From an uncultured Alphaproteobacteria bacterium (GTDB lineage: Bacteria > Pseudomonadota > Alphaproteobacteria > CAAHEQ01 > UBA3637), in contig CALGXF010000067.1 in assembly GCA_937935995.1 (NCBI GenBank), positions 1-60,505 on the forward strand: a DNA stretch of 60,505 bases, written 5' to 3'. Below the pieces are notes generated by a model. It did not search any database. It saw only the letters and a list, made by a program, of their open reading frames with translations, and had not been told where the DNA came from. Of this stretch, positions 17,238 through 26,053 are shown in pieces. Position numbers and translations under genes: made by a program. Numbering within the stretch: the stretch's first letter is position 1; each line of letters starts with the position of its first letter.

Positions 17238-17615
17238 ATGAAGGATATTGATCATATTGTTGATATAGTAAGTCAGTCTTGTTTAGCAGAAGCTCGTGCG
17301 AATCTTGATTCCTGTTACGGCGATAGGTGTGATGAAAAAGGAATTCTTTTAAAGGATAGAGCCATTCAATTGTATGATACCATTCGTGAACAGGTAAAAG
17401 ATTGGGATGACAAAACGCGGATAGATATGATGATGGCGGCTTTGTATGTGATTGCCAATGATGAAGAACTCATGGGAGAAAAACTTCTAGATTTGCGGCA
17501 TATTAGAAAAAATACGACAGAAGGAGCGGCTTCGATTATCCTGGACTATGGTTTAAAACGGAAAACGGATGAAGTTGAGTTGCTGAAAAATGCGTTAAAA
17601 GGAAGAGAACGTTAA
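17238..17615 (+). CDS. Hypothetical protein, 125 residues
   Basis: Not recognised. The ATG at 17238 has a strong GGGAGG ribosome site; the open frame extends to a TTG four codons earlier, which would place the start over that site. The protein is charged and predicted helical, without signal or membrane segment, so it should be cytoplasmic. It has a strong promoter and its own terminator, so it is a single-gene unit, placed just upstream of the poly-G promoter. Confidence 0.75.
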   Translation: MKDIDHIVDIVSQSCLAEARANLDSCYGDRCDEKGILLKDRAIQLYDTIREQVKDWDDKTRIDMMMAALYVIANDEELMGEKLLDLRHIRKNTTEGAASIILDYGLKRKTDEVELLKNALKGRER

Positions 17616-17640
17616 ATCCATCTGTTTTCTGGCAGTTCAA

Positions 17641-17669
17641 AAAGAAGAATGAAAATTCTTCTTTTTTTA
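17641..17669 (+). terminator. Terminator after the 17238 gene
   Basis: AAAGAAGAAT, loop GAAA, ATTCTTCTTT, then further Ts. The hairpin ends a few bases before the poly-G promoter. Confidence 0.9.
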
Positions 17670-17681
17670 TGTATTTTTTGA

Positions 17682-17712
17682 TTGACAGTGGGGGGGGGGG
17701 GTATGATATACT
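17682..17712 (+). promoter_or_regulatory. Promoter with poly-G spacer, candidate phase switch
   Basis: A perfect -35 box TTGACA (17682-17687) is followed by GT and 12 Gs (17690-17701). Two candidate -10 boxes follow: TATGAT (17702-17707, spacer 14) and TATACT (17707-17712, spacer 19). Neither is at the optimal 17. Loss of two Gs would put TATACT, and gain of three would put TATGAT, at 17 bases. Homopolymer slippage in a spacer is a known on/off switch for surface genes in several bacteria. The ribosome site AAAGGAG and ATG of the next gene follow about 35 bases on. Confidence 0.65.
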
Positions 17713-17745
17713 CATCCCCATTCAATTGGTAAAAGGAGAACAGAC

Positions 17746-18969
17746 ATGGATTTGAATGAACAACACGAACTCATTGACCGTTTGGGAATTTCGGACGGAT
17801 GGAAGAAAACATTTAAAGAAAATCGCCGTTTTAACGTGTGGGGACTGCTTTTCGGGTGGTTATACGTTGCTTTTTTGGGAATGAGCAGCACGGCAGTTTT
17901 TTATTTCTTTATGATGTTCTTTCCGATGATTGTGCTGGGAACTATTCTTCCGGATACGGGAATCGGCGTGCTGTTGGGTATAGGCGTCATGCATATTTGG
18001 ATTGCTTTTCGGGTAAACGGAAAATACAAACAATATGTTATGAAACGAAAAGAAATTTATCTGAATGTTCGTCCCGATGCTCCCGTCTCGTATTTCTTTG
18101 TTTCGCGTAAGCGTTTTTTCTTCGGAAGTATTTTAACAGTCGGGTTATACAATCTTTATTGGATGTACCGAAATTGGAAAGCAATTAAGGATACCCGGAA
18201 ATATCCGGATATCAGTCCGTTGGGAAATACCTTTTTTTGGATATTTTATTTGCCGGGGCTTTTGAAAACAATCAAAACAGATGCCGTTAAAACCGGGTTT
18301 AGCGGTCGTTTTTCGGTCGATTGGATGTTTGTGCTTTATACGGGGGCGGCGATTGGAACGTATTATATTGAACGACTGAATAGTATATCTATTTTCCTTG
18401 AGATTTTATGGTGGCTTTTAATAATCGTTTCACCGATTATCTTATTTCCGGCTCTTCAAGCCATTGCCGTTCATAATAAAGCCATCAATGAAACGGCAGA
18501 ACCGCAGACAAAACCGACATTCGGTGAAGTTTTGATTTTTATCATCGGCGGCGTGCTGCTCGGTTTGACTGTTTTATCTACTTTTGCTACGGTAAAATTC
18601 AGTAAAAAGGAAACAGTTGTCACAGCCTATATGATTTCTTCTTTTTTCATAGAAGATCTTCCGACTTATTGTGCTGACAATGGATATGTGATGTCGACTT
18701 CTTATATTCAGCTTGTCAAGGAAGCCTTTAAACGACCGGCTCTTATTGACGAAACGATTGAACAATTGCCGGATGCGGAAAAAAAGGTGCTTGCCGAAGA
18801 ACAAAACGAGATGTCAAGACAAGTCATCATGGGCTTTTATCAAAAAGGGAAAAGGGGTAATCCTCGAATGACGATGGCTGATTTATGTCGAGAAATAGAT
18901 AAGAATGCCGGCACTGTCTTATTACCGGTTGCACGTGAATATCGTCAGTTAATAAAAGAGTTACCGTAA
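17746..18969 (+). CDS. Multi-pass membrane protein (DUF2628-like N-terminus)
   Basis: 407 residues. The first 100 look like DUF2628 (FKENRRFNVWGLLFGWLYVA followed by two further hydrophobic segments). Next comes a segment resembling DUF4234-type membrane proteins (TVGLYNLYWMYRNWKAIKD), further membrane helices up to about residue 290, and a C-terminal soluble part of about 110 residues. Function unknown. Its promoter carries the G12 tract, so its expression may vary between cells. Preceded by AAAGGAG. Confidence 0.8.
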   Translation: MDLNEQHELIDRLGISDGWKKTFKENRRFNVWGLLFGWLYVAFLGMSSTAVFYFFMMFFPMIVLGTILPDTGIGVLLGIGVMHIWIAFRVNGKYKQYVMKRKEIYLNVRPDAPVSYFFVSRKRFFFGSILTVGLYNLYWMYRNWKAIKDTRKYPDISPLGNTFFWIFYLPGLLKTIKTDAVKTGFSGRFSVDWMFVLYTGAAIGTYYIERLNSISIFLEILWWLLIIVSPIILFPALQAIAVHNKAINETAEPQTKPTFGEVLIFIIGGVLLGLTVLSTFATVKFSKKETVVTAYMISSFFIEDLPTYCADNGYVMSTSYIQLVKEAFKRPALIDETIEQLPDAEKKVLAEEQNEMSRQVIMGFYQKGKRGNPRMTMADLCREIDKNAGTVLLPVAREYRQLIKELP

Positions 18970-18970
18970 T

Positions 18971-19000
18971 AAAAAACGCTCCGTAACGGAGCGTTTTTTT
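18971..19000. terminator. Bidirectional terminator between the membrane protein gene and trpS
   Basis: AAAAAACGCTCCGT and ACGGAGCGTTTTTTT form a perfect stem with As on one side and Ts on the other, so it can end transcription from both converging genes. Confidence 0.92.
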
Positions 19001-20064
19001 TATCCTTTTAACAAATCTTTGTCGTGAAAATAATCAATTTTCATTGCTTTTTTCACTTTGGATAATGTTTGAGCCGCAACATTTTGAGCCGCTTCGGATC
19101 CGTTTTTCAACATCTCGTACACGGCCAGCAAATCTTTTTCGAATTCAGCCCGCCGCGCCCGAATGGGTTCCAGTTCCGATTGAATGATGTTATTCAGGAA
19201 CTTTTTGATTTTGACGTCTCCCAACCCGCCGCGTTGATAATGCGCTTTTAATTCATCCAAATTCGCGTAATCAGGCAGAAAAGCCTTAAAATGGTCATCC
19301 GTACTGAAAGCTTCCAAATAAATAAAAACAGGGTTGTCTTCGACGTGACCCGGATCTTCTACCCGCAAGTGAGTCGGATCGGTAAACATATTCATGATTT
19401 TATTTTTGACTTCATCTGCGGGATCAGACAAATAAATGCAATTGCCCAAAGATTTGCTCATTTTAGCTTTTCCATCCAAACCGGGCAGGCGGGAACACAT
19501 CAGATTGTCCGGCAACAAAGCTTGCGGTTCAACCAATGTTTCGCCATAAATTGTATTAAAAGAACGGACGATTTCGCGGGCTTGTTCAATCATGGGCAGC
19601 TGATCTTCGCCAACCGGCACCAATGTGGCGTTAAAAGCCGTAATGTCAGCCGTTTGACTAATCGGATAACAGAAAAAACCGACCGGAATGCTTTTATCAA
19701 ATTTGCGCATTTGAATTTCGGCCTTAACCGTCGGATTGCGTTGTAGCCGGGCAATCGTGACCAAGTTCATGTAATAAAACATCAATTCGGTTAATTCGAA
19801 TACGTGAGATTGAATGAAAATCGTTGACTTTGACGGATCCAATCCACAAGCCAAGTAATCCAACGCAACATTTAAAATGCTTTTACGAATTTTATCGGGA
19901 TTGTCCGCATTGTCCGTTAAAGCTTGCGCATCTGCAATCATGATGTAAATGTCATCATACAGGCCGGAATTTTGTAATTCAACCCGCCGTTTCAAAGAAC
20001 CGGCATAATGTCCGAGATGAAGTTTTCCTGTGGGTCTGTCACCCGTTAAAATAATATCTTTCAT
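19000..20064 (-). CDS. trpS: Tryptophanyl-tRNA synthetase
   Basis: 354 residues, class I synthetase that charges tRNA-Trp. The HIGH-type signature is TGKLHLGHYAGSL near the N-terminus and the KMSKS loop is complete (GKAKMSKSLGN, about residue 200). The length is that of standard bacterial TrpS. The stop codon TAA overlaps the terminator's T run. A 5' leader of about 125 nt with a short ORF lies upstream. Confidence 0.95.
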   Translation of the reverse strand: MKDIILTGDRPTGKLHLGHYAGSLKRRVELQNSGLYDDIYIMIADAQALTDNADNPDKIRKSILNVALDYLACGLDPSKSTIFIQSHVFELTELMFYYMNLVTIARLQRNPTVKAEIQMRKFDKSIPVGFFCYPISQTADITAFNATLVPVGEDQLPMIEQAREIVRSFNTIYGETLVEPQALLPDNLMCSRLPGLDGKAKMSKSLGNCIYLSDPADEVKNKIMNMFTDPTHLRVEDPGHVEDNPVFIYLEAFSTDDHFKAFLPDYANLDELKAHYQRGGLGDVKIKKFLNNIIQSELEPIRARRAEFEKDLLAVYEMLKNGSEAAQNVAAQTLSKVKKAMKIDYFHDKDLLKG

Positions 20065-20121
20065 ATTTAAAAATCCTTTTCATAAAATGTGTTTAAGAAG
20101 ATGTCTGTTCTAAAACACCCG

Positions 20122-20175
20122 TCACCATCGACAGGTTTTATGAAAAGCATAAAAATGAAATTTAAAAATTAACAT
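20122..20175 (-). CDS. Possible 17-residue leader peptide before trpS
   Basis: ATG at 20175 with AGGAG seven bases upstream encodes MLIFKFHFYAFHKTCRW and stops at TGA. The single Trp codon is the last sense codon, and it lies in a predicted hairpin (AAAACACC with GGTTTT around GTC and GAC). That is where Trp-dependent stalling could act on downstream structure. Only one Trp codon is present, unlike classical trp leaders, so this is suggestive only. Confidence 0.35.
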   Translation of the reverse strand: MLIFKFHFYAFHKTCRW

Positions 20176-20196
20176 ACCGGAACTCCTGTTTTTATA

Positions 20197-20224
20197 AGAA
20201 TAATCAATCTGTGCTTTTTGTCAA
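20197..20224 (-). promoter_or_regulatory. Promoter of trpS
   Basis: Minus-strand TTGACA (20219-20224), a 16-base spacer, then TATTCT (20197-20202). It predicts a transcript starting about 125 bases ahead of the trpS ATG. Confidence 0.75.
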
Positions 20225-20283
20225 GAAAAAGGTGGATTGCAAAATCCTAAAAAGAGATTTAAATTAAAAAGGAAAGGAAAAAA

Positions 20284-21090
20284 ATGTCACAAATTGGAAT
20301 TGCTTTCGGTTTAACGGTTATCGCGGGATTGTCGACGGGTATCGGCTCGGCGATTGCTTTTTTCACCCGCAAAACGAATACGAAATTTTTATCGATTGCT
20401 CTTGGGTTTTCGGCCGGTGTGATGATTTATGTTTCATTGACGGAAATGTTGCCGCTTGCTCGACAAGGGATTGCAGGGCAGATGCCTGCATCTGCTTCAT
20501 GGATAACATTAGCTTCTTTTTTCGGCGGCATTTTATTAACCGGTGTGATTGATATGTTGATTCCGAATATGGAAAACCCGCACGAATTTCATAAAAATCA
20601 GGGGGCCTTAAATGACATGAAACAAGCGCGTCATCACCCGGCGTCTTTGATGCGCATTGGTGTTTTGACGGCCGCCGCGTTGGCTATCCACAATTTTCCG
20701 GAAGGGTTGGCGACTTTTATTTCGGCATTAACGCAACCGGCCATCGCTTTTTCAATTGCTTTTGCGGTTGCAATTCATAATATTCCGGAAGGCATAGCCG
20801 TATCTGTGCCGATTTATTATGCGACCGGCAGTCGGAAAAAAGCGTTTGTTTATTCTTTTGCTTCCGGGTTAGCCGAACCATTAGGCGCTGTTCTCGGATA
20901 TTTGGTACTGCGTCCGTTTTTAAGCGACACATTATTTGGTATTGTCTTTGCGGGAGTCAGCGGCATCATGGTTTATATTTCGTTTGATGAGCTTTTGCCG
21001 GCCGCTCAAGAATACGGAGAACATCATTTGGCTATTTTGGGGCTTTTTGCCGGCATGCTTGTGATGGCCGTAAGCTTGGCTTTGTTCTAG
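20284..21090 (+). CDS. zupT: ZIP-family zinc transporter
   Basis: 268 residues with eight membrane segments. The paired metal-binding helices HNFPEGLATF and HNIPEGIAVS, each with His and Glu, are the ZupT signature. A cytoplasmic loop with a His-rich stretch (ARHHPAS) lies between the third and fourth helices. It imports Zn2+ and possibly other divalent metals through the inner membrane. GGAAAGG precedes the ATG. No Fur or Zur site was evident upstream. Confidence 0.93.
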   Translation: MSQIGIAFGLTVIAGLSTGIGSAIAFFTRKTNTKFLSIALGFSAGVMIYVSLTEMLPLARQGIAGQMPASASWITLASFFGGILLTGVIDMLIPNMENPHEFHKNQGALNDMKQARHHPASLMRIGVLTAAALAIHNFPEGLATFISALTQPAIAFSIAFAVAIHNIPEGIAVSVPIYYATGSRKKAFVYSFASGLAEPLGAVLGYLVLRPFLSDTLFGIVFAGVSGIMVYISFDELLPAAQEYGEHHLAILGLFAGMLVMAVSLALF

Positions 21091-21134
21091 CATTCAAAAC
21101 GACAGAGCGATTAACAAGACTCTTTAAAGACAAA

Positions 21135-23300
21135 CTATTTATGTTCTTTTTTCATATCATTGGCTTGACGAATATATTCAGCCATTTTTTCATCAGAAAA
21201 AGCGCCGCTCACTTGTTCCCCGTTAATGATAAAAATAGGAACGCCGACAGCATTCAGTTTTTGCATATATGCGCGATTGGCATGCAGCTTATTTTTCATT
21301 TCTGCGGAATGAGCATCTTTTTCCAATTGTGTCCCATCCAAACCAAGCGTTTGCCCGATTGCTTTCAATCCGTTTTCACTTTTATCGGTTGCGTTTTGAA
21401 TGGCTTCATGAAATTCAGCAAATTTGCCTTGTTTTCCGGCCGCCAGAGCATATTTGGAAATAATCTCGGAACGTTCCCCGAAAATCGGAGTGTCTATCAA
21501 TATCCAACGGATATTATCAGACTCTTTAACGGCTTGTGCTAATTTGTTATTCATCATCCGGCAGTATCCGCAGTTATAATCAAAGAATTCAATAATGACA
21601 AAATCACCGTCAGGATTGCCTAAAACGGAGTTTGTTTTGTCTGCGATAATTTCATTGACAATCGGGTTGTCAACTTTCTGATGACTTGTTTTGGGCTTTT
21701 CAGAAGGTTTCGCTTGTGTTTCAGACGACTTATGAGCGTCGGCATCAACGACATCCAGGAAAATAAATTGCACGGCGCCATCTTTACCGGGAATAAATTT
21801 CATTGATGAAGACCCTCTGAAGCGATCCGACATCGGTTTTATGATATCTTGAGATGGAATTGTTGCATCAATAATGATGTCAGAACCTGCCGTACGGAAA
21901 GCTGCATCCGTGATATAAGGAATTTTTTCGTTATCCATGATATCTTGACACAGATCGGATTTTGTTCCCTTCGTCGCAGCCATGATAGCGCATCTGGAAA
22001 CGTAATCTAAAATAAGGTTGCTTTGATGCCGTGCCATCGCCATATTGTACCCGTCAAGCACGCCTTTATAGAAAATCGCTGCAAAAGTAGACGGGGGTAA
22101 CGCTTCGATTTCGTTCATAAATGTTTGCAAAGCAACCTGTTGAAACGCACTGTTTTCCTTCATTAAGGAAAGCATTTCCATCGAAGAAATCGGGTCGTCG
22201 GATACATTTTGGATTTGAATATTATTCAATCCGTCTACTTTAAAAATGAAAAAATCAGAGTCGGATTTTCTGTAACCGATTGTTCCTCTTACTGTTTCTG
22301 AAGCCGGTTGAATGAATAATTCATCAATTTTTAATAACGTGCGCCCGTCGGGATCGACCCATTCCACATCTTGAATTTTCCATTGAGAGAATAAAAACAT
22401 GCCGAAAAAGTTAGTCAAACTTTCTTCATATTCTTTTTCCGTTTGAATATCTTTCAGCGTTTGGGCAAAGGAAGCAAAAATAGGAAGATTTGTGTCAACG
22501 GTAAAGGAAAGCATTTTTGCGCCGGATTTCGGGTAACGCATATCAACAAGTGTTTTCGCATTTTGTTGAGTCGCTGAAATGATAACCTTTCCATCCGGGT
22601 TATAAAATTTCCAAGAAGAACCGTCTGTCTGATAAGCGGATAAAAGGTGTAAAGAACCTTCAAATACGGCATTTGGTTTGTCTCCGAAGGTTAAAGTATT
22701 TACATGTGTTATTTTTATGTCTTTAAGAAAATTAAAAATATGATCTTCGGTTATTTCCGGGAAAGCAAGGAAAAGAGAGCTAAAGTCAGCATCTTTCAAT
22801 TTAATTTTGGAAATAGGCGTATCTTCAGTGTTTAGGAAAGATACGGTCATATCATTTTGGGGGGATATGTCGATAAGAGCCTTCCGGACGGTATTGTATT
22901 TCAAGATTTCTTCAGACAGGTTCAGTGAAGCGAGGCTTTGGTAAAGTTGGGATACCTTGTTGTTGTCATCAAGGTTAACTTGTATTTGTGATTTTTGTGT
23001 GAAGTTAGGGTAATGAAAGCCCCCTTTGAATGAAATATTTTCGTCTTCAACTTCTTGGATTTCGATACATTTCAACAAAGCCACTGTTTTTGAATCTGAG
23101 TCGGGGCGTGCTTCGATATTTTTTAGTTCTTGTTCTGAACATAGGATACGTCCCTTTGCCCCTGATTTGCTCGTAAAGGTTTTATTTTCCAAAAGCATGA
23201 GATCGATTAGAGACATTATGTCCGATCTTTGAGCAAGACATTCTGTCGAACCGAAAAGAAAGCACCCAAGTAACGAAGTTAAGATAATTTTTTTAAACAT
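21135..23300 (-). CDS. Exported protein with C-terminal DsbA-type thioredoxin domain
   Basis: 721 residues. A signal peptide (ending near STECLAQ) is followed by about 500 residues that I do not recognise, rich in beta-type sequence, then a linker with Lys and Ser, then a DsbA/BdbD-like domain from about residue 545. The domain has the redox pair in YNCGYCRMM and the cis-proline region VGVPIFIIN. Such domains oxidise or isomerise disulfides in the periplasm. The long N-terminal part is unusual for the family and may recognise a substrate. GGAGGAAAT precedes the ATG. Confidence 0.8.
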   Translation of the reverse strand: MFKKIILTSLLGCFLFGSTECLAQRSDIMSLIDLMLLENKTFTSKSGAKGRILCSEQELKNIEARPDSDSKTVALLKCIEIQEVEDENISFKGGFHYPNFTQKSQIQVNLDDNNKVSQLYQSLASLNLSEEILKYNTVRKALIDISPQNDMTVSFLNTEDTPISKIKLKDADFSSLFLAFPEITEDHIFNFLKDIKITHVNTLTFGDKPNAVFEGSLHLLSAYQTDGSSWKFYNPDGKVIISATQQNAKTLVDMRYPKSGAKMLSFTVDTNLPIFASFAQTLKDIQTEKEYEESLTNFFGMFLFSQWKIQDVEWVDPDGRTLLKIDELFIQPASETVRGTIGYRKSDSDFFIFKVDGLNNIQIQNVSDDPISSMEMLSLMKENSAFQQVALQTFMNEIEALPPSTFAAIFYKGVLDGYNMAMARHQSNLILDYVSRCAIMAATKGTKSDLCQDIMDNEKIPYITDAAFRTAGSDIIIDATIPSQDIIKPMSDRFRGSSSMKFIPGKDGAVQFIFLDVVDADAHKSSETQAKPSEKPKTSHQKVDNPIVNEIIADKTNSVLGNPDGDFVIIEFFDYNCGYCRMMNNKLAQAVKESDNIRWILIDTPIFGERSEIISKYALAAGKQGKFAEFHEAIQNATDKSENGLKAIGQTLGLDGTQLEKDAHSAEMKNKLHANRAYMQKLNAVGVPIFIINGEQVSGAFSDEKMAEYIRQANDMKKEHK

Positions 23301-23327
23301 ATTTCCTCCAAATTAATTATAAAGCAT

Positions 23328-23356
23328 AATATAGTAGGAAATAATTTTAATTACAA
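23328..23356 (-). promoter_or_regulatory. Promoter of the DsbA-fusion gene
   Basis: Minus-strand TTGTAA (23351-23356), 17 bases, TATATT (23328-23333), about 28 bases before the start codon. Confidence 0.6.
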
Positions 23357-23438
23357 TACAAAAAATGGGGGGATATCCATGACTTGACGTGGGCGTCTGT
23401 TGATTGTCAGATAGGCGTTTTTTATTGGTCAATACTCA

Positions 23439-24839
23439 TTAGGGATTGGCATTAAAAAAGGACATGAGGATTAAGAGTGTCAACAAAAGCGGCGCTGTTA
23501 TTTGAAGCGTCCTTTTTAAATAAGATCTGAACAACCGACCGGCTGAAGAGCCTCTTCTGAAGTTGCGCCAAATCGGGACAAAACCGACCCATCCCATGAA
23601 TAAACAACAAACAATCATGGTCAAACACAGCGAAACGGAACCGGTTATCCAATCGAATGCATTGAATAAGTTATGTCCGAGTAAATGCCATGAAATTTTT
23701 CCGCTCAAAGAGGCGAGGGCGATTGTGAAAAGGCAAACATTCAGGCCGGCCGTCAGGATAGTTGCTTTGGTTCGTGTCAGGTTGAATTTATCCATGAAGA
23801 GGGCTGTTAACGGTTCATAAATCGAAATAAGAGAGGTTAGTGCGGCAATAAATAAGAGTAGATAAAATAAAAAAGCCCAAAAAGCGCCACCCCACATATT
23901 TTCAAAAACATAGGGCAAGGTGATAAAAGTTAGCCCGGCACCGGTTGACGGTTCTAATCCGAAAGCAAATACGGCCGGCAGAACAATCAATCCGGCCAGC
24001 ATGGAAACCAAAAGATCCAATCCGACAATCCATCCGGCGTCTTTTTTTAAATCGTTTGTGTTTGCCAGATAAGAGCCGTATGTGAACATAACCCCCATGC
24101 CCAAAGACAACGAATAAAAAGATTGTCCTACCGCCGCCAAAAGGACTTTTGAAAAAAGTTTTAAATGGATGCCGTCTGGCGTAAAGCCGATAGCTGCCCA
24201 ATTCGGCGTTAAAAAGAATGCAATGCCTTTTTCGGCTCCCGGCAATAAAAGAATGCGGACAAGCATAATGATTAAAAGAGCGAATAAAATCGGCATCAAC
24301 CATAAAGCGACACGTTCAATTCCTTTTTTGACGCCTCTGGAAATAACGATGGTTGTCAGCACAATACATAAACTTCCCCAAAAAAATTGAGTCGTAAAGG
24401 TATTGGTCAGGTATTGAAAACCGGTTTGAGCGTCAATTGATTTTTCGACTCCCGTTAAAGCTTGAAAAGCGGCAAACGTATAAAATAAAGTCCAACCGAT
24501 GACAATGACATAAACGCTGCTGATGGCAATACCGTTGAAAAGAACCAATGCGCCGCCTATGCGTCCCCAGAAAGGGGAAATCCGCTTACCCATTTTGTCC
24601 CCAATGCTTTGAAAGCCATCCATGACGTTTGTTTTAGCGGCTCGACCGAAAGCTAATTTGCCGACCAACATGAAATAACCTAATCCGAAAACGCAGCATA
24701 AGTAAATGATAAGAAATGAACATCCTCCGTTTTGCCCGACGAGATAAGGGAAACGCCAGATATTTCCTAAACCGATAGCCGATCCGGCGGTAGCTAAAAC
24801 AAATCCTAATCGAGAACTCCAGTGAGCGCGAGATGCCAT
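23439..24839 (-). CDS. Sodium:neurotransmitter symporter family transporter
   Basis: 466 residues from the ATG at 24839, which has AGAGGAAG upstream; the frame runs 41 codons further without homology. The start of the mature fold is clear: SRLGFVLATAGSAIGLGNIW followed by RFPYLVGQNGG, the first helix of NSS (LeuT-like) proteins with its Na+ and substrate sites. About twelve membrane segments follow. These proteins import amino acids or related compounds with Na+. Substrate unknown. Divergent from the island promoter. Confidence 0.92.
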   Translation of the reverse strand: MASRAHWSSRLGFVLATAGSAIGLGNIWRFPYLVGQNGGCSFLIIYLCCVFGLGYFMLVGKLAFGRAAKTNVMDGFQSIGDKMGKRISPFWGRIGGALVLFNGIAISSVYVIVIGWTLFYTFAAFQALTGVEKSIDAQTGFQYLTNTFTTQFFWGSLCIVLTTIVISRGVKKGIERVALWLMPILFALLIIMLVRILLLPGAEKGIAFFLTPNWAAIGFTPDGIHLKLFSKVLLAAVGQSFYSLSLGMGVMFTYGSYLANTNDLKKDAGWIVGLDLLVSMLAGLIVLPAVFAFGLEPSTGAGLTFITLPYVFENMWGGAFWAFLFYLLLFIAALTSLISIYEPLTALFMDKFNLTRTKATILTAGLNVCLFTIALASLSGKISWHLLGHNLFNAFDWITGSVSLCLTMIVCCLFMGWVGFVPIWRNFRRGSSAGRLFRSYLKRTLQITAPLLLTLLILMSFFNANP

Positions 24840-24989
24840 TTTTTCTTCCTCTTCATAAAAGGCTATCCTAATGGGTAGTTGAATAAATTGCAATGGTTTT
24901 GTCAAAATGCTCGGTGAATACCGATGCGTAAAAGCAGTTACCTTTTTATTTTCACTAACCAATTTATGAAGTTGCCATTCAGCGGATTT

Positions 24990-25017
24990 TTGACTTGCTT
25001 TCAGTGCTTGATATAAT
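24990..25017 (+). promoter_or_regulatory. Promoter of the nucleotide-enzyme island
   Basis: TTGACT (24990-24995), 16 bases, perfect TATAAT (25012-25017). A second TATAAT sits at 25083-25088 with only a distant TTGAAT ahead of it. The 286-base divergent gap to the symporter gene otherwise shows nothing recognisable. Confidence 0.6.
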
Positions 25018-25125
25018 TATAAACCGCATTATTCTTAAAAATGTGTTAGAAATATGTTGAATTTTTAGATTAATTCTGGAAGTATAATAAAGTTTAAAAA
25101 ACATTAAAAAGAAATAAGGAATAGA

Positions 25126-25464
25126 ATGATACGCTTTTCTTCTATTATTGATGACATCGCTTTCCAAAAAATAAAGACAGGAAAAAAGCGTGTTAAATTT
25201 TTTCTTTGTGATAAAAAACGAGCCGATTTAGGTATTGGTGATCAATTTTATCTGATAAATCGTACAAATGACTCTATTCTGGTAACTGTTGAACAAATTT
25301 TAATCTCTTCAAATCTTGAGAAATTAGTGTTAAAATTTCCATTACAATTTTTAGGTGAAAGCGATTATAATGTGGCAGTTGAAAATCTTAAGCAATGGTT
25401 TTCCGATGAAAATATAGAAAAATATTCGGTTATGGGAGTATTAATAAAAATTGAAAAGGCATGA
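25126..25464 (+). CDS. ASCH-domain (PUA-like) protein
   Basis: 112 residues. The pattern FQKIKTGKKRVKFFLCDKKR then GIGDQFYLIN, and a late VTVEQIL, matches the ASCH fold, a PUA-like barrel that binds RNA or modified nucleosides and in some members acts as an amidohydrolase. First gene of an eight-gene operon of nucleotide enzymes. Ribosome site AAGGAATAG. Its last codons overlap the next gene by 14 bases. Confidence 0.65.
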   Translation: MIRFSSIIDDIAFQKIKTGKKRVKFFLCDKKRADLGIGDQFYLINRTNDSILVTVEQILISSNLEKLVLKFPLQFLGESDYNVAVENLKQWFSDENIEKYSVMGVLIKIEKA

Positions 25465-26053
25465 AATACATTTTATTACATCAAATCAGGGAAAGATTAA
25501 GTCTCTAGAAAATACCCTAAAATTACAAAATATTGATGTTACCGTCTTGGCTAAAAATCTGGATATCATGGAACCTCAGTTTGACAGCGTGCAAGAGGTT
25601 TCAAAATTTAAGGCCGAAACAGCTTTTAAAATTATTAAAGCTCCTGTTTTGGTTGAAGACGGTGGTTTTTCAGTCTTCTCTCTTAACGGTTTTCCCGGGG
25701 TTTATACTAAATATGTTCTTAAAACTTTGGGTGCTGACGGAATTTTGCGTTTAATGCAGGGAAACAACGACCGGCGGGCAAAGTTTATCAGCGTTGCAAC
25801 ATACGTTAACGAAGAAGGCAAAGTTTTTCAGTTTGAGCGAGAGGGCGGCGAATTTGAGATTTCTGAAAACAAGGTGGATAAACAATCTCCATTTGCCTGG
25901 TCTGAACTTTGGAAGATTATTTATTTACAGGAATATGGGAAAAACCTATGTGAACTGTCAGAACAAGAAGTTTCCGAATATTATGGAAGTATTGGCGCTA
26001 ACGGCAGTATTCAGAAATTTGTAAAATGGTATGCAGATGAGTACAGAAGATAG
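25451..26053 (+). CDS. HAM1-like nucleoside triphosphate pyrophosphatase
   Basis: 200 residues from a TTG start; no ATG fits in frame and the family core begins at once. The substrate loop TSNQGK (Thr10 to Lys15), the metal site VEDGGF (Glu69, Asp70) and FPGVYTKYV match RdgB/Ham1, which hydrolyses non-canonical (d)NTPs to monophosphates. Members usually clear dITP and XTP. Here the operon context suggests a dedicated nucleotide. The middle of the sequence diverges from housekeeping RdgB. Confidence 0.8.
   Translation: MKRHEIHFITSNQGKIKSLENTLKLQNIDVTVLAKNLDIMEPQFDSVQEVSKFKAETAFKIIKAPVLVEDGGFSVFSLNGFPGVYTKYVLKTLGADGILRLMQGNNDRRAKFISVATYVNEEGKVFQFEREGGEFEISENKVDKQSPFAWSELWKIIYLQEYGKNLCELSEQEVSEYYGSIGANGSIQKFVKWYADEYRR

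Noticed and set aside
23366..23371. Run of six Gs upstream of the DsbA-fusion gene
   Set aside because: It lies beyond the -35 box, not in the spacer, and is short.
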